From contig NC_089390.1 of NCBI RefSeq assembly GCF_003171515.1, positions 7,006,001-7,070,000 of the forward strand: a stretch of DNA of 64,000 nucleotides, written 5' to 3'. The notes beneath the pieces are model-generated. The model was given only the letters and a program-made list of their open reading frames with translations. It was not told where the DNA came from and did no database searches. Both the position numbers and the translations under genes were made by a program. The DNA comes from Pyrenophora tritici-repentis (lineage: Eukaryota; Ascomycota; Dothideomycetes; Pleosporales; Pleosporaceae). Below are positions 10,966 to 22,131 of this stretch, one piece after another (position 1 is the stretch's first letter; each line of letters begins with the position of its first letter).

Positions 10966-13805
10966 TTTGAAAGGAGTGTTCGGAGGTGAAATGTGTATTA
11001 AGCAATGAAACGTTCAGAACCACAATCAAGTGGTGCTGCAAGTTTAGACAATCTCAAACATGCCTGTATTAACGTTAGAATCTGTGAGAGACGAGTTGAA
11101 TTGGTACTGGTGTTGTGACGGGAATGCATTTGTCAGGGCCGACAAAAGTTGGTCTTGACCTCTGGCAACTACCGCAAGCAACCATGGGCATTCAATAGAT
11201 GTGAGAGTGGCGTACGCACCGGTAAAGCTCTCAGGATGACAGGCGAGTATTGCAAGCTGAGTCAATGGCAGATGCACAATTAGTACTGCGACTTGATATA
11301 TTATGTCGGGAGCGAAGAGAGGCGGCGTCTGGATAATGTCTATTCTGTGCGACAGTCAGTGGTGGCTTTTCACGGGTAGCAAACGGACATGCTAGACTAG
11401 GCGGGTGTACGCACAAAAGGAATGACGTGGAGTGTTGCGACAAGCGATAGCGAATATCACTCGACCCAATGGTATATGGGCGCCGAACCGCACAAAAAGG
11501 AAGAAGGCGACTAAGGAGCAGCTAAGAGGGTTTGTCGGGCAAGAAAGGAAGTGTCAAGCAACGGGCGGGAAGGACAGAGGGACCCGTGTGTCGTCAATTG
11601 CACGGAGCGTCAGGAGGGGGATGAGAAGAGCGAGGAGGTGGACACAAGTTGAGCATGAATAGGCTGATCGCCCACGCAGCAGCAATCGTTCCCGGCAGGC
11701 AGGCACAAGTGCGCACAGTCCAGGCAGACGACACACAGAAGCGCTTGTGGAGACGGGACCGTGTGCGGCAGAAGGAATAGGGACGTCCTGGTCAATCAGT
11801 CCCCATCTGTGCCTGCGCCTGTCAAATTTGTTTGACCTTCCGAGTCCACGTCCATGTCCCATGTGCTTTATGCAGGCCGGCCGGCTAGGGAGCACAAGCG
11901 TCCCTGCAGCAGCTGAGGGCTAGCGCAGGGGTCCCTTGTAATCCCTGCCACGCTATTGGCTCGATGCCGCTTGCTTTCCGCTCTCCCACCAGCCTGCCAT
12001 TGGCTGTGCTTTTAGGTCCAACGCTCCTTCCCAGGCCTCCCGCCACCATGGCCGTCGTCTTGTTAGTGGTGGTAGACGGGAAATGACCAGGCCAGGGCTC
12101 CAACAGTAGCCAAAACCCTCTGTTCGCACGAGGGAGGTGTGACGAGCCACTCTGCATGACACTGGCCGCTTTTGCTGGCTTTGCTGGCTTTGCTGGCCTC
12201 GCACCAGAAACACGCCTACTCTGTCCAGGCTGGGTACTGTGTAATTTACCCGACTACTAACCAACGACTAACTTCCCACCTAGCAAACTGCCTTCCTGAG
12301 AGTTTCAGCCGCTTGACCGCGCCGCACACCAAGCCGACTACGGCTACATTGTCACTTTGAAAGGCGCCTTCATTTCGCGCTCCGAGCATCCAAACTCGGT
12401 CATGACGCCCAACACTGCGGCACGATGCCGTTAGCTTTTAGCCTGCAATTAGATCACATCGATCTACATGTCGTGATCTTACGCCCCTGCCTGAGCTGCT
12501 TGACTCTGCTGCTGCTGCTGCTAAAGGACGCGTACTTATTCGACTCCCTAACTAGGACCCGCCCGTCAGGCATGTGCATGATGAAGCCGCCAGCCTCGTC
12601 CTACACTCAATGCTATACCTTTGGCCCACATAGAGTCAACTTGCTAGGAGGGTTTCCATTTTGAGACCCATGTCTAGACCCGTGCACTCTTGGCAGAGCA
12701 GGGCAGTCAACCTCGAGTCCAGATCGACGATGCACTCTCCAAATGCAGTCTTGCAGGAGCTTCCGCGAGTTCCCTTGTCACAGGCCCCTAGCAGCTTGTT
12801 GTCGCTCATGTCCCGATTCTGACTGCCACATGGCCGAAAGGGAAGCAATGCGTAAGCCCCAAGTCAAAGTAACTCCAAAAAAGCAATTACCATAGACAAT
12901 ATAAACTGGGAATTCGAAACCATGCCGAGAGACGTCTTTGATTGTGCCAATGTCGTGTTGAAGTCACGTTGAACAAGGTACTGATCTTGAAGCTAGCCCG
13001 GACTGAGTACGGTAGGTAGGTACGGTAGGTCGGCCATGTCCATAACTACCCCACAGACGCCTTCGACGGCAAGAGCCATCACACCCCCAACCGCAAGCAC
13101 GCGTCCGCCGTCCGGAAGGAGCGCCTCGATAGACGTTGCATGAGCGCCTCTCAATACCCAGCCTCATAGAGTGGGGGCGCAGACTCTAGCATCATTATTC
13201 ATGTGTTCCATCCGATAATGTATCGGTTTGTAGTCCTGGTTAGAGTCAGTTGCATCTCTTGATCCCCTGCAACGGAGGGTGGGCCCGATTTGCAGATGAG
13301 CTGCAGGGCTTCATACGTGCGACGTCCGAGGAACAACGTCTTGCCGACTTCCCAACATGACATATACGAGTACGAGTGCTAGAATGTTATCATCTGATTA
13401 GTTCTCGGTATCGCTCGGCTTTGTCGGAGACACATGACAGTCAATCGCAACAACTACCGTAGGACTACTGTTGTCGGCTAAAGATACCGAACTTGCTCGC
13501 CGGGGTCGAAAAATCGGATGGTGTGGCATGAGGCGGATGTACGAAGCCGGACCTATCCCTCCTCTAGTATACCCTTCTGGTATACCCCTCTGGTTGTCCT
13601 GATCCATATATCCTGGCCGAAGGATTTGCAACTTCATGGAATTCCCTGGCAGAATGAGCGACAGCCGGGCCAAGCATACCCAGGTAAAACCACGGCCCCA
13701 CCACGCTGACTAAGCGACCATGCACCAAAATTTCCAGCAGGCAGTCATGCAAAACACAACGAAATAATACGCGGCTGCACTGGGAAGAAAAGCAACACAG
13801 GAAAC
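10966..13805. other. 2.8-kb intergenic region upstream of apsA and cns1
   Basis: This is a long divergent promoter region between apsA (minus) and cns1 (plus). Scattered open frames of 60-113 codons on both strands lack motifs. Visible repeats are a ninefold-periodic GGCTTTGCT run near 12171-12198, a GCTGCTGCTGCTGCT run near 12508-12523, and a GGTAGGTAGGTACGGTAGG run near 13011-13030. I see no RNA gene. Confidence 0.5.
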
Positions 13806-15023
13806 ATGGCGCAAAATGAACCACAGGTACCGTCGGTGGAAATGCCACCCGCCATGGCCGAAGTCAAGTCGCAGAGCACAGAGGAGCTGCTCCAGGAGAT
13901 GAACCGCATGCCACTTTTCATGACCAGTCTGGATGAAACCGACGGCGAGGGAGGCGAGAACATGGCCCTGGAGGCTCTAAAAGCCATGGCATATGAAGGG
14001 ACCCGTGCCGAAGTTGCAGAAAACTTCCGACAGCAGGGCAACGAGTGTGCAAGAGCAAAGCAATGGACCGATGCCAAAGAATTCTACGACAAGGCCATAG
14101 CAGCGCTCAAGGGGCCACAGCTCTACAACCCCGATCCAGATGCACTGGGGCCTAATGGTATCCCTGTCGAGATAGATGCGGAGGAGGAGACAAAGAAGGA
14201 GACAGTAATTGCGGAGGCGGTATACGTGAATCGGGCGTTATGCAATCTGGAGAAGAGTAAGTTGAAAGCTGCGGGTAGCAGTCCCTGATACTAACATGGA
14301 TCAGAGAATTATAGGTCATGCATACAAGACTGCGTCGCAACACTCAAGATCAACCCCGCAAATCTAAAGGCCTTTTACAGATCAGCCACTGCCGGCTTAG
14401 CGCTGGACAAGTTGGAAGAAGCGACGTGGGCCTGCGATCGAGGACTGGCCTTGGATGCAAGCAACGGGCCTCTCAAGACACTCAAGACCAAGATTGATGC
14501 GCGCAAGCAATACGTAGAATCCGTTGCCAGAGCGCGTCGGGAGCGGGAAGCCAAAGCAGCCTCGGAGCGCGCGACACTAAAACTCGCCCTCAAGAGCCGC
14601 AACATCTTGACGCGTAGCACGGAGAAGCCGCCAGATCTGGAAGACGCAGTGGTCAAGCTGGAGAACAGCATGGACCCATCATCCACACTGACTCTCCCCG
14701 TCATCTTACTCTACCCCATGCACTCGCAGTCTGACTTTATCAAAGCGTTTTCAGAGCGTGAGAAGTTGCATGAGCACCTCGATTACATCTTCCCCTTACC
14801 CTGGGACTCTGCCCACGAATACACAGTCGACAACGTGGAAGCATACATGGAAACCTCGTCTGGGGGCCTCATCAAAGTCGGCAAAAAGATGCCCCTGGCA
14901 AAGGTGCTCGGAAGCGGGAAGCCCGAGGTCGTCGACGGTCTGGTCACTATTAGCGTGATACCCAAATCCCAAGCCGCAGCCTGGATAGAAGAATTCAAGA
15001 AGCGCAAAGGCAAATCGGCCTAA
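13806..15023 (+). CDS. cns1: Cns1/TTC4-type TPR co-chaperone of Hsp90
   Basis: Two exons (13806-14256 and 14305-15023) with a 48-nt intron (GTAAGT, CTAACATG, CAG) give 389 aa. TPR helices run from about residue 60 to 230: FRQQGNECARAKQWTDAKEFYDKA opens the first repeat, and the intron splits the second one, whose spliced form reads NLEKKNYRSCIQDC. A charged linker and a conserved C-terminal wheel-type domain follow (VILLYPMHSQSDFIKAF onward). Cns1 is an essential yeast Hsp90 co-chaperone that also supports folding of elongation factor 2; human TTC4 is the counterpart. The first ATG follows an A-rich leader (GAAACATGG). Family assignment rests on domain order and the C-terminal domain. Confidence 0.88.
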
Positions 15024-15072
15024 TCTCTCCATCCCAATTCTCCACCAAGAACGGCCCTTCTATCCTGCACCC

Positions 15073-15101
15073 AGAAGAAGAAGAAGAAGAAGAAGAAGAA
15101 A
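15073..15101 (+). repeat. GAA microsatellite
   Basis: About nine GAA units lie 50 nt downstream of the cns1 stop codon, probably in its 3' UTR. Confidence 0.8.
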
Positions 15102-16620
15102 GAATAACTGCGACGCCACGGGTATCCCGAGCGCTCGCACGCGCACGCAGATCCAGCGAACGGGCCGATCGAACACTGCAACTTGCTATGAATTAAAATG
15201 GGGTACGGTTACCGTAGGCGGCCAAAAGACGCGTTACAAGTTAGCAGCGTTTATGGGACGCCGTAATCATCGGGAAATTTCCCCTGCCTATCGTTGCTCA
15301 TCGGGTTGTTTCACAATGCCACTCCTCCGCCCTTCCCGGTTGGAACGTCACATCGCATCACATCACATCACACGTCAATTCGCTGTGTAGTTAATGGTCA
15401 GCCCAACGAAAAAAAATCCCCCACCATTCATAGGTACATAGTTATCATTATCTTCACAAGCCAAAACACATCCCGCGTCTCCTCTCGCAACCTAACCCTT
15501 AACACCGGCTATATGTCCTCCCCCCCCACCCGCACCAACGCGGACACACTACCCCAAATGCACATTCTCGTCTATTATCTGACCACTTTTGCCCTCCCTA
15601 ACCCCCCATTCCATGGCGCCCACCACCCCCAGCACCGCAGCCAACGCCTCAAACGGGCGCGGCACCAACGCCCCTGTCCCCGTCTACCCCAAGCCCGGTA
15701 CGAGGTTACCTACCACCGGCGCAGGCACACGGGGCAACGCAAGTACGCATGCGTGCACACGTGCGGTAATGTGAAGGCAAAAAAAAATGTGCATGCTGCA
15801 TGTTGCTAACGACTGCTGCAGCGCCGCGGGTGCGTACATGACAGTTGCCATTTTGCATACCTACACGGTATATGTTGCTGCGTCTGTAGGTACGTACATA
15901 CTTACGTACGGTAGGTCCGTCATCCCTTTTCGTTTGCGTCGTCGTTTCACGTAAACTGCGAGTTGCATTTGAATGAGCTGCATTTAACATGTGATATCTT
16001 ATTTCCGATTTATTGCTGTGCGCTCGTCCTTGCATTGTGTAACAACTGAAAAAGTGCTGCCACACTGCATAGAAACTCGGTTATGCAGGCCACGACACCT
16101 GTGCGTAACCGTACTCGTACCGTAAACGTGGCGTTTTGTGATAATGGACTGCACTGCGGCCGCACGGAGAAAGTGGGGCTGAGGGTTGGCTAGTTGGCCC
16201 GTTGATGGGTTTTTTTGCGCCGAACGGGCGTTCTTATTTGGCGAGGAGCATTGGCGAAGAGCAAAAGGGGAGATTAGCCAGCAGACTTCACAAAATCCAT
16301 CACGTCGGTACCGACTCCTCGTTTATCTATGCTTATTTTAATTTTGTTGGGATTTGGGGTTAACTTTGGCATGCTTCCGTGAAGTACTCTAAACCGTGAA
16401 CGCCAACTTCACCCATTGAACATGATGTCATCCACACGTAAAGATATGATTAGACCTCCTCCCAACCCGTAGCCCCGTAACGCCTGAGTCCCATGTGTTT
16501 GGCTGAGCCAGTTAGCCAAGGGACAGACGCCGAACGGCCGATGACATGAAGAAACAACAATGTAATGAAGAGTTGTGGCAGTGACAGTCATACCTGTATA
16601 CCTGTGAGGCTTCGATGAGA
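15102..16620. other. intergenic region between cns1 and the 2EXR gene
   Basis: This is a convergent 3'-3' interval. A 171-codon plus-strand frame (15294-15809) reads as low-complexity His/Pro/Thr and has no motif; a short frame from the ATG at 15613 also lacks support. A run of GTAGGTACGTACATACTTACGTACGG lies near 15886-15911. Confidence 0.45.
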
Positions 16621-17877
16621 CTATTCGTCCTCGTAGAGCTTCTTCTTGCGAGTCATGGCCTCCTCTAGGTCGGCCCAGACCGCGTTGCTAATCTTACCCA
16701 GGAGACTAAAGTACCTGTCGGGAATCCGATCGACTTCGTCTGCCTTGACCTGTTCGAGATAGCCCAGAAACTTCACATCCGAGCGCTGTAGCTGTCGTCG
16801 ACCACCAAAAAACATGGAGACCTTGCGGAGTTTGGCCTCACGGAGGATTCGCAGACAATTCATCAGGTACTCATCATTGAGGTAGCGACGCTTCTCGTTT
16901 GATTCAACGTAGGAAGTGTGACGAGGAGACGCGTCATCGAATACAAACTTGATATCCCGAAGATACTGCAGATTCTCGGGGCCGATCATCTTCAGAAAGT
17001 GGAGCACATCCTGATAGCCAACCTCTTTTGGTACTGCCTCCCAGAATGGTCCACGAGTGCCGTAATGACGCTTGAATGAGAAAGTGTTCTCCCCGTACAG
17101 GACCGAGCAGCCTTCGTTATGTACTAGCTTGCAGGTTCTCAGGAACTGGGCGGACTTGCAGAGGTTGTCCTTGGGGTTCTGTTTGTTTACCGGGATTCTA
17201 AGCTCTTGGGTGTCATCGTTGCGCGCGAACAGGTATCGGTAGATGGTATTCCGCAACTCTGCGGGTAGATCGGTGAAGCCCTTGGGACGAGCTGCCAAAA
17301 CCTTGTCTGGTTGAGACTGTCGGCTCTTGGTGCATACCTTCTTCGACTTACCCGGCTGCATCTCGTGAAGCTTGCCTGCCTCGTTGGTCTGTAGCATACT
17401 ACTGTCGATCTTTACGAAGAGTGGGCCATGGAAGCCTAGCGGGACGTTGAACTGCAGCGTCATAGGCGGCTTCTTAGGGGTATGTCGGTGGAAGGCGCCA
17501 CCTTCTTCGTTGTCTGTCAATTCGTCGAGCTCTTGGTCGTAGAGGAGAGGCTCTAGATGAGGCGACGGAGGGGAGGGGCTGCGCTTGCGCTTGGTCATAC
17601 GCTTGTTTTTGTTCTTTCCCTTGTCTGCCCGGCCGCGTGGCTCCATATCGTCTTCTTCCTCTTCCTCGCTCTCGTCAGTCGTCAATGGCCCAAACTCGTC
17701 GTCTTCAAAGTCCACGTAGCCTGCCACCTTCTGGATCTTGCCCGCGCTCTTGCGGACTGGGCGGCCTGTCTTCTTGTTGTAGCTGGTAATTCTGGACGGG
17801 CTTCCTAGTTCTGGACTGCTTTGTCGATCGGGAGTAGCTGGTGGAGGTGCAATGGGCATCTTACCCTTGGAAGGCAT
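16621..17877 (-). CDS. 2EXR/F-box-like domain protein with acidic-basic N-terminus
   Basis: This is a single exon of 418 aa. The N-terminal half is disordered, with an acidic stretch (EEEEEDDMEP) followed by a very basic stretch (KGKNKNKRMTKRKR), which resembles a nuclear localisation signal. The C-terminal half begins with FTDLPAELRNTIYRYLF, the hallmark opening of 2EXR/F-box-like domains that are abundant in filamentous ascomycetes. The remaining alpha-helical region continues to the end. The molecular role of this family is mostly unknown; substrate recruitment to ubiquitin ligases is a guess. It lies divergent from the serine hydroxymethyltransferase gene. Confidence 0.75.
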   Translation of the reverse strand: MPSKGKMPIAPPPATPDRQSSPELGSPSRITSYNKKTGRPVRKSAGKIQKVAGYVDFEDDEFGPLTTDESEEEEEDDMEPRGRADKGKNKNKRMTKRKRSPSPPSPHLEPLLYDQELDELTDNEEGGAFHRHTPKKPPMTLQFNVPLGFHGPLFVKIDSSMLQTNEAGKLHEMQPGKSKKVCTKSRQSQPDKVLAARPKGFTDLPAELRNTIYRYLFARNDDTQELRIPVNKQNPKDNLCKSAQFLRTCKLVHNEGCSVLYGENTFSFKRHYGTRGPFWEAVPKEVGYQDVLHFLKMIGPENLQYLRDIKFVFDDASPRHTSYVESNEKRRYLNDEYLMNCLRILREAKLRKVSMFFGGRRQLQRSDVKFLGYLEQVKADEVDRIPDRYFSLLGKISNAVWADLEEAMTRKKKLYEDE

Positions 17878-18992
17878 GATGAAGATTTGATGGGCGTTTG
17901 CAGCGGTGTGGACTCGGGGCGCGTGCGCTGTTTTCGTGACCGCTGGTTGAACGTGGAGGTCGAGGTTGCGGACGAGGCGGGGTAGCAGATGGAGTGAGGT
18001 ATAAGTGGAGACAAGGTACTGCGAGGGCGCCTTTGAGGAAGTAGCAGTCCGTGTGAAGGCGTGCTTTCCCGATTTGCAGCTTGGCGGACAGCGCGAGGAA
18101 GGTACGATGGGGGCGAACCAAAGGCATGAGCTGCATCGGGAAGCGCATAAGGAAGGTGAAGGTATTGAGAATTCATGGCGACAGATGTTTACTTTGTTTT
18201 AGAAAGAAAGAGAGAGAAATAAGGATAAAAGGAGAAGTTTTGCGGACCAAGCAGAGATACCTTCAGGTGAAGGTCGTCATGATACTGCCACCTTCTTGCA
18301 ACGTTGCACTCACTCACTCGGCAGGGACAAGACCCAGTGACATCAGGGACAGGACAATGCAGGTCTATCCGATCACCGGTCGTGATATCCATAGTGAGTC
18401 GGGACGAGCTGGCCGATGATACAGCTTCGACCAGATGAGTACCATGTGCAGGACAACAGCTCTTGATTTGCACCACATTCACACAGAAAGATGATAGGAG
18501 CAGACAAATATATTGTATTGAAATGCTACATACTTGTACAAGCATCGACTGTAGACTGAGGCGGAAACACCATAACAGAGTGTTCCGCTTCAGCCTTGGC
18601 CGTCCACAACAACATCAACAGATGCATCTACGCAACGTACGCCGATCATATTCTTTTTCGTCTCCCTAGGTGGTGGGTGCCGGAGCGTGTCAGCATCCCC
18701 CACGTCGACCAGCTTGCGCCAGCCAAGTGAGGATGACTGAATGTAGCGTTCATATCATCTCGGGTTTAGTTACGTGAAGAAAAGAAGAGAAAGGACGGCG
18801 AAGCGGGAGCGTTGATATTTTCCGCCGGAGAAACGTTTATCGGCGCCGAGGTGCCCCAGCCATCCGGCGCTGTTCTAGCTCCGTCATTAAGCGGAGCTCA
18901 TCGTTTGGTTGCCTCATTGAGACTACGAGTCCGGCACGTCAAGAAAGATTTATAAAGTCGTGCCGCCGTCTTACTAGATAACGTATTGAATC
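17878..18992. other. divergent promoter region
   Basis: This region lies between the 2EXR gene and the mitochondrial serine hydroxymethyltransferase gene. Short open frames on both strands have no motif. A TATAAA lies at 18951-18956, close to the downstream start codon. Confidence 0.5.
18951..18956 (+). promoter_or_regulatory. TATA-like element of the SHMT gene
   Basis: TATAAA lies 37 nt upstream of the ATG at 18993. If it is a true TATA box the 5' UTR would be extremely short, so it may be incidental. Confidence 0.3.
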
Positions 18993-20773
18993 ATGGCAAA
19001 CCTCAGAGCAGCATGCAGAACGCCTTTGCGCCAGCTCACGTCGCGCCCAACAGCCGCAATTCCGACGAATCATTCAAGATTACTGCAGCGACAATGGCGG
19101 GGCTACGCAACAAGCTTGGATGCACAGCAAAAGGTAGATCTGATCGAGCGGAAATTTGACGTATCGTATATTGAAGATTCCAGATCCTCTCCCAAGATCT
19201 CGAGCACGCCGATCCCACAGTTTACGAGATTATCAACAGGGTTCGTTGCCACCTGAAGCGCGACACGAAAGATGAAGCTCATCATGTTTGCATAACAGGA
19301 GAAGAACCGCCAGAAACACTTCATAAACCTAATTCCCTCTGAGAACTTCACCTCACAGGCCGTCCTCGATGCTCTCGGCAGTGTTATGCAAAGTACGTGC
19401 GGCGCAATCCTGCTCATAGCGTACGTATGCTTACGTTCGCGATAGACAAGTATTCGGAAGGATATCCGGGCGCACGATACTACGGAGGAAATGAACACAT
19501 TGACGAGGCAGAGCGACTGTGTCAGCAAAGAGCGCTCAAAGCGTTCGGCCTGAGTCCTGATGAGTGGGGTGTCAACGTCCAGGGTGAGTCAAACACGACA
19601 ACTGATGATGTCCACTAACACGATTCAGCTCTCTCAGGCTCGCCTGCAAACCTCTACGCTTACTCCGCCATTCTCAACACCCATGACCGAATTCTCAGTC
19701 TCGATCTGCCCCACGGCGGCCACTTGTCGCATGGCTACCAAACGCCCACTAAGAAGATCTCGGCCGTCTCCAAGTACTTTGAGACTCTCCCATACAGACT
19801 TAATGAGAAAACGGGCATCATTGACTACGAGAAGATGGCGGAATTGGCGCACCTGTACAGGCCCAAGGTCATTGTTGCGGGCACGTCAGCATACAGTCGC
19901 TTGATTGAGTACGAGAGGATGCGAAAGCTGGCAGATGAGGTTGGCGCATACCTTCTCTCAGATATGGCTCATATCTCTGGACTGGTCGCTGCTGGCGTCA
20001 TCCCATCTCCGTTTCCCCACTCCGACATCGTGACCACAACCACCCACAAGTCGCTGCGCGGCCCGCGAGGCGCTATGATCTTCTATCGCAAGGGTGTTAG
20101 AAAGGTGGACAAGAAGGGTAAGCAGGAGATGTACGATCTAGAAGGTCCGATCAATGCCTCGGTGTTTCCAGGTCACCAGGGAGGGCCCCATAACCATACA
20201 ATTACTGCTTTGGCCGTAGCCCTGCAACAAGCTTCGAGCAAAGAATTCAAGGACTACCAGCAGCAGGTTCTTGAAAATGCAAAGGCCCTTGCGCATCGTC
20301 TGGGCGCTTCAAAGGACAGCGGCGGCCTTGGCTACAATATCGTCTCCGGCGGCACCGACAACCACCTTGTTCTCGTTGACCTCAAAGACCGTGGTGTAGA
20401 TGGCGCTCGAGTAGAGCGTATTCTGGAGCTTGTTGGCGTCGCTTCGAACAAGAACACTGTCCCTGGCGACAAGTCTGCCATGAAGCCCGGCGGTCTGCGC
20501 CTCGGTACCCCCGCCATGACAACCCGCGGCTTCCAGGCCGACGACTTCAAGCGGGTAGCTGATGTCGTACACCGAGCAGTCGGTATCACACAGAAGCTAG
20601 ACACAGACGCAAGAAAGAAGGCAGAGGACATGGGCCGCAAGAACCCTGGCAGTGTAGCGGCTTTCAAGGAATACGTCGGTGAGGGTGAGGACATTACTGA
20701 AATCATCGAACTCAAGAAAGAAGTTGCGGATTGGGTATCTACATTTGCGCTGCCCTGGGACAAGGCGCAATGA
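18993..20773 (+). CDS. shm1: serine hydroxymethyltransferase, mitochondrial
   Basis: Five exons (18993-19133, 19184-19240, 19299-19392, 19446-19583, 19629-20773) give 524 aa. The introns are 50, 58, 53, 45 nt and all keep frame; intron 2 starts with the unusual GTTCGT. Residues 1-40 form a basic, Ser/Arg-rich mitochondrial presequence (ending near RQWRGYAT). SHMT landmarks follow: [41 protein letters not shown] and [16 protein letters not shown], with the pyridoxal phosphate lysine in THKS. The enzyme interconverts serine and glycine with tetrahydrofolate and feeds one-carbon metabolism; the presequence implies the mitochondrial isozyme (SHM1 in yeast). Confidence 0.95.
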
Positions 20774-21121
20774 TGAGCAATGACTGAATGAACGTGTATG
20801 CGCTGGCAGCGGGGTTCTGGCGTTTGAGGTGAGGGTAAGGGTCAATGTATATATGATAGCTTCTTTCACTTTCCCTTACCATTGCGACAATAGCAGTCTG
20901 TCTCAACTGCTTAATTCAACACTATTGTCCTGTTTCTTATTATTCTTGAAAGCCCTGCGGTTTCACTTATCATCCCACTTCTACATCTCTTTATCCTCTC
21001 CATCCCTCGCTCTGCAGTCGCCCGCTCTACATACAATCGCTCGCTCTACGTAGTCGCTCGCTCCGCACCCACAGTCGCTACCACACGCTCATTACCACAA
21101 ACGCTCGAGTCCACAGGCGTC
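20774..21121. other. short intergenic region
   Basis: This 348-nt spacer between two plus-strand genes has pyrimidine-rich stretches and short CGCTCGCTC repeats near 21000-21065, just before the next ATG. No gene is seen. Confidence 0.5.
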
Positions 21122-21880
21122 ATGTTGCTACCTACTTTTTTCGCTGCCTTGGTCCTCACCACCGCCACGCAAGCAAAGATAACTACGCACACAACCACCC
21201 TAGTTATTAACGCATACTACGACGCCACTGCAAATACCGTCGCGACCTCAATCTCCACGACATCGTTTACACTATCTACTCCGCTTTTCCTAGCTCCAGC
21301 TCCAACAGAAGAGGCCGCACGGCAAACCATTGATGGATACACCATCAAAGTTGCAGCTTCTACAAGCGAGGCCATACAGCAACCCGTTAGCGAATACATC
21401 ATTGTAGTTGGAGATTCTACCCACAAGGCCACGCAGCAAGTCATACAGCAAACCATAACAGACCTGGCCATAACGCGAACCAGCGACCAAACCAGCAGCC
21501 AACTTACTTCCCAACCCACCAGCACAACAACTACCACTCTAACAACCGAACCCATCCAGCAAACCACTACGACCCTCATCGTCTCCACCCATACAAACAC
21601 CTCGCCGACCAAACCCGCAGAACCCACACCACCAGCAACCTGGATCTTCCCCGCAACAGCCACACTACTCCTCTACGACCTTGTCACCATGGCGCTGTTT
21701 GTGTGGTGCTGGGTTATGGGCATGTTTTCGTGGTGGAGGAGGGATGGTAGAGCTGGTAGGGCTGGGAGGAGGGGAAGGGAGGGAAGGGAAGATTGGACAA
21801 GAGATGATGAGTGGGAAGGTTGGGAAGGGGAAAGGGAGAGGAGAATTGAGAGGGAGATGAGGAGAGCTGGGATGTTGTAG
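21122..21880 (+). CDS. Ser/Thr-rich single-pass membrane or wall protein
   Basis: This single exon encodes 252 aa. Residues 1-18 (MLLPTFFAALVLTTATQA) look like a signal peptide. A Thr/Ser/Gln-rich region follows, likely O-glycosylated, then one hydrophobic segment (ATLLLYDLVTMALFVWCWVM) and a cytosolic tail that is densely charged, with runs of Arg, Gly and Glu. No family is recognised. The tail is encoded by an almost pure purine strand, so its composition may reflect a repetitive tract rather than selection. A cell-surface role is inferred from topology only. Confidence 0.6.
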   Translation: MLLPTFFAALVLTTATQAKITTHTTTLVINAYYDATANTVATSISTTSFTLSTPLFLAPAPTEEAARQTIDGYTIKVAASTSEAIQQPVSEYIIVVGDSTHKATQQVIQQTITDLAITRTSDQTSSQLTSQPTSTTTTTLTTEPIQQTTTTLIVSTHTNTSPTKPAEPTPPATWIFPATATLLLYDLVTMALFVWCWVMGMFSWWRRDGRAGRAGRRGREGREDWTRDDEWEGWEGERERRIEREMRRAGML

Positions 21881-22131
21881 TTTGATATAAGTTGGGAGGT
21901 TATGCAACGAATGCTGGTTATGACACGGGGCTGATGAGGGTTGAACATGACAGGGAAATATGAGGAAAAAGAATATTAACGTATGAAATGAAAAGTGAGA
22001 AGGAAAGGAGAGAAAACAATGTCATACACATCCGTCTAGCCTCATAAAATTAGGGCAGGCGAACACATTACAAAATCATCTCCCATCTCCATCTCCATAC
22101 ACATATACAGACTCCCATAAACCAGTCTACA

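Noticed and set aside
15613..15774. Short frame from ATG with Asn/Thr/Pro-rich start
   Set aside because: Begins plausibly but ends in sequence of random composition; no splice extension found.
15294..15809. 171-codon frame after cns1
   Set aside because: His/Pro/Thr low complexity from C-rich repeats; no family, no intron signals and a competing minus-strand frame.
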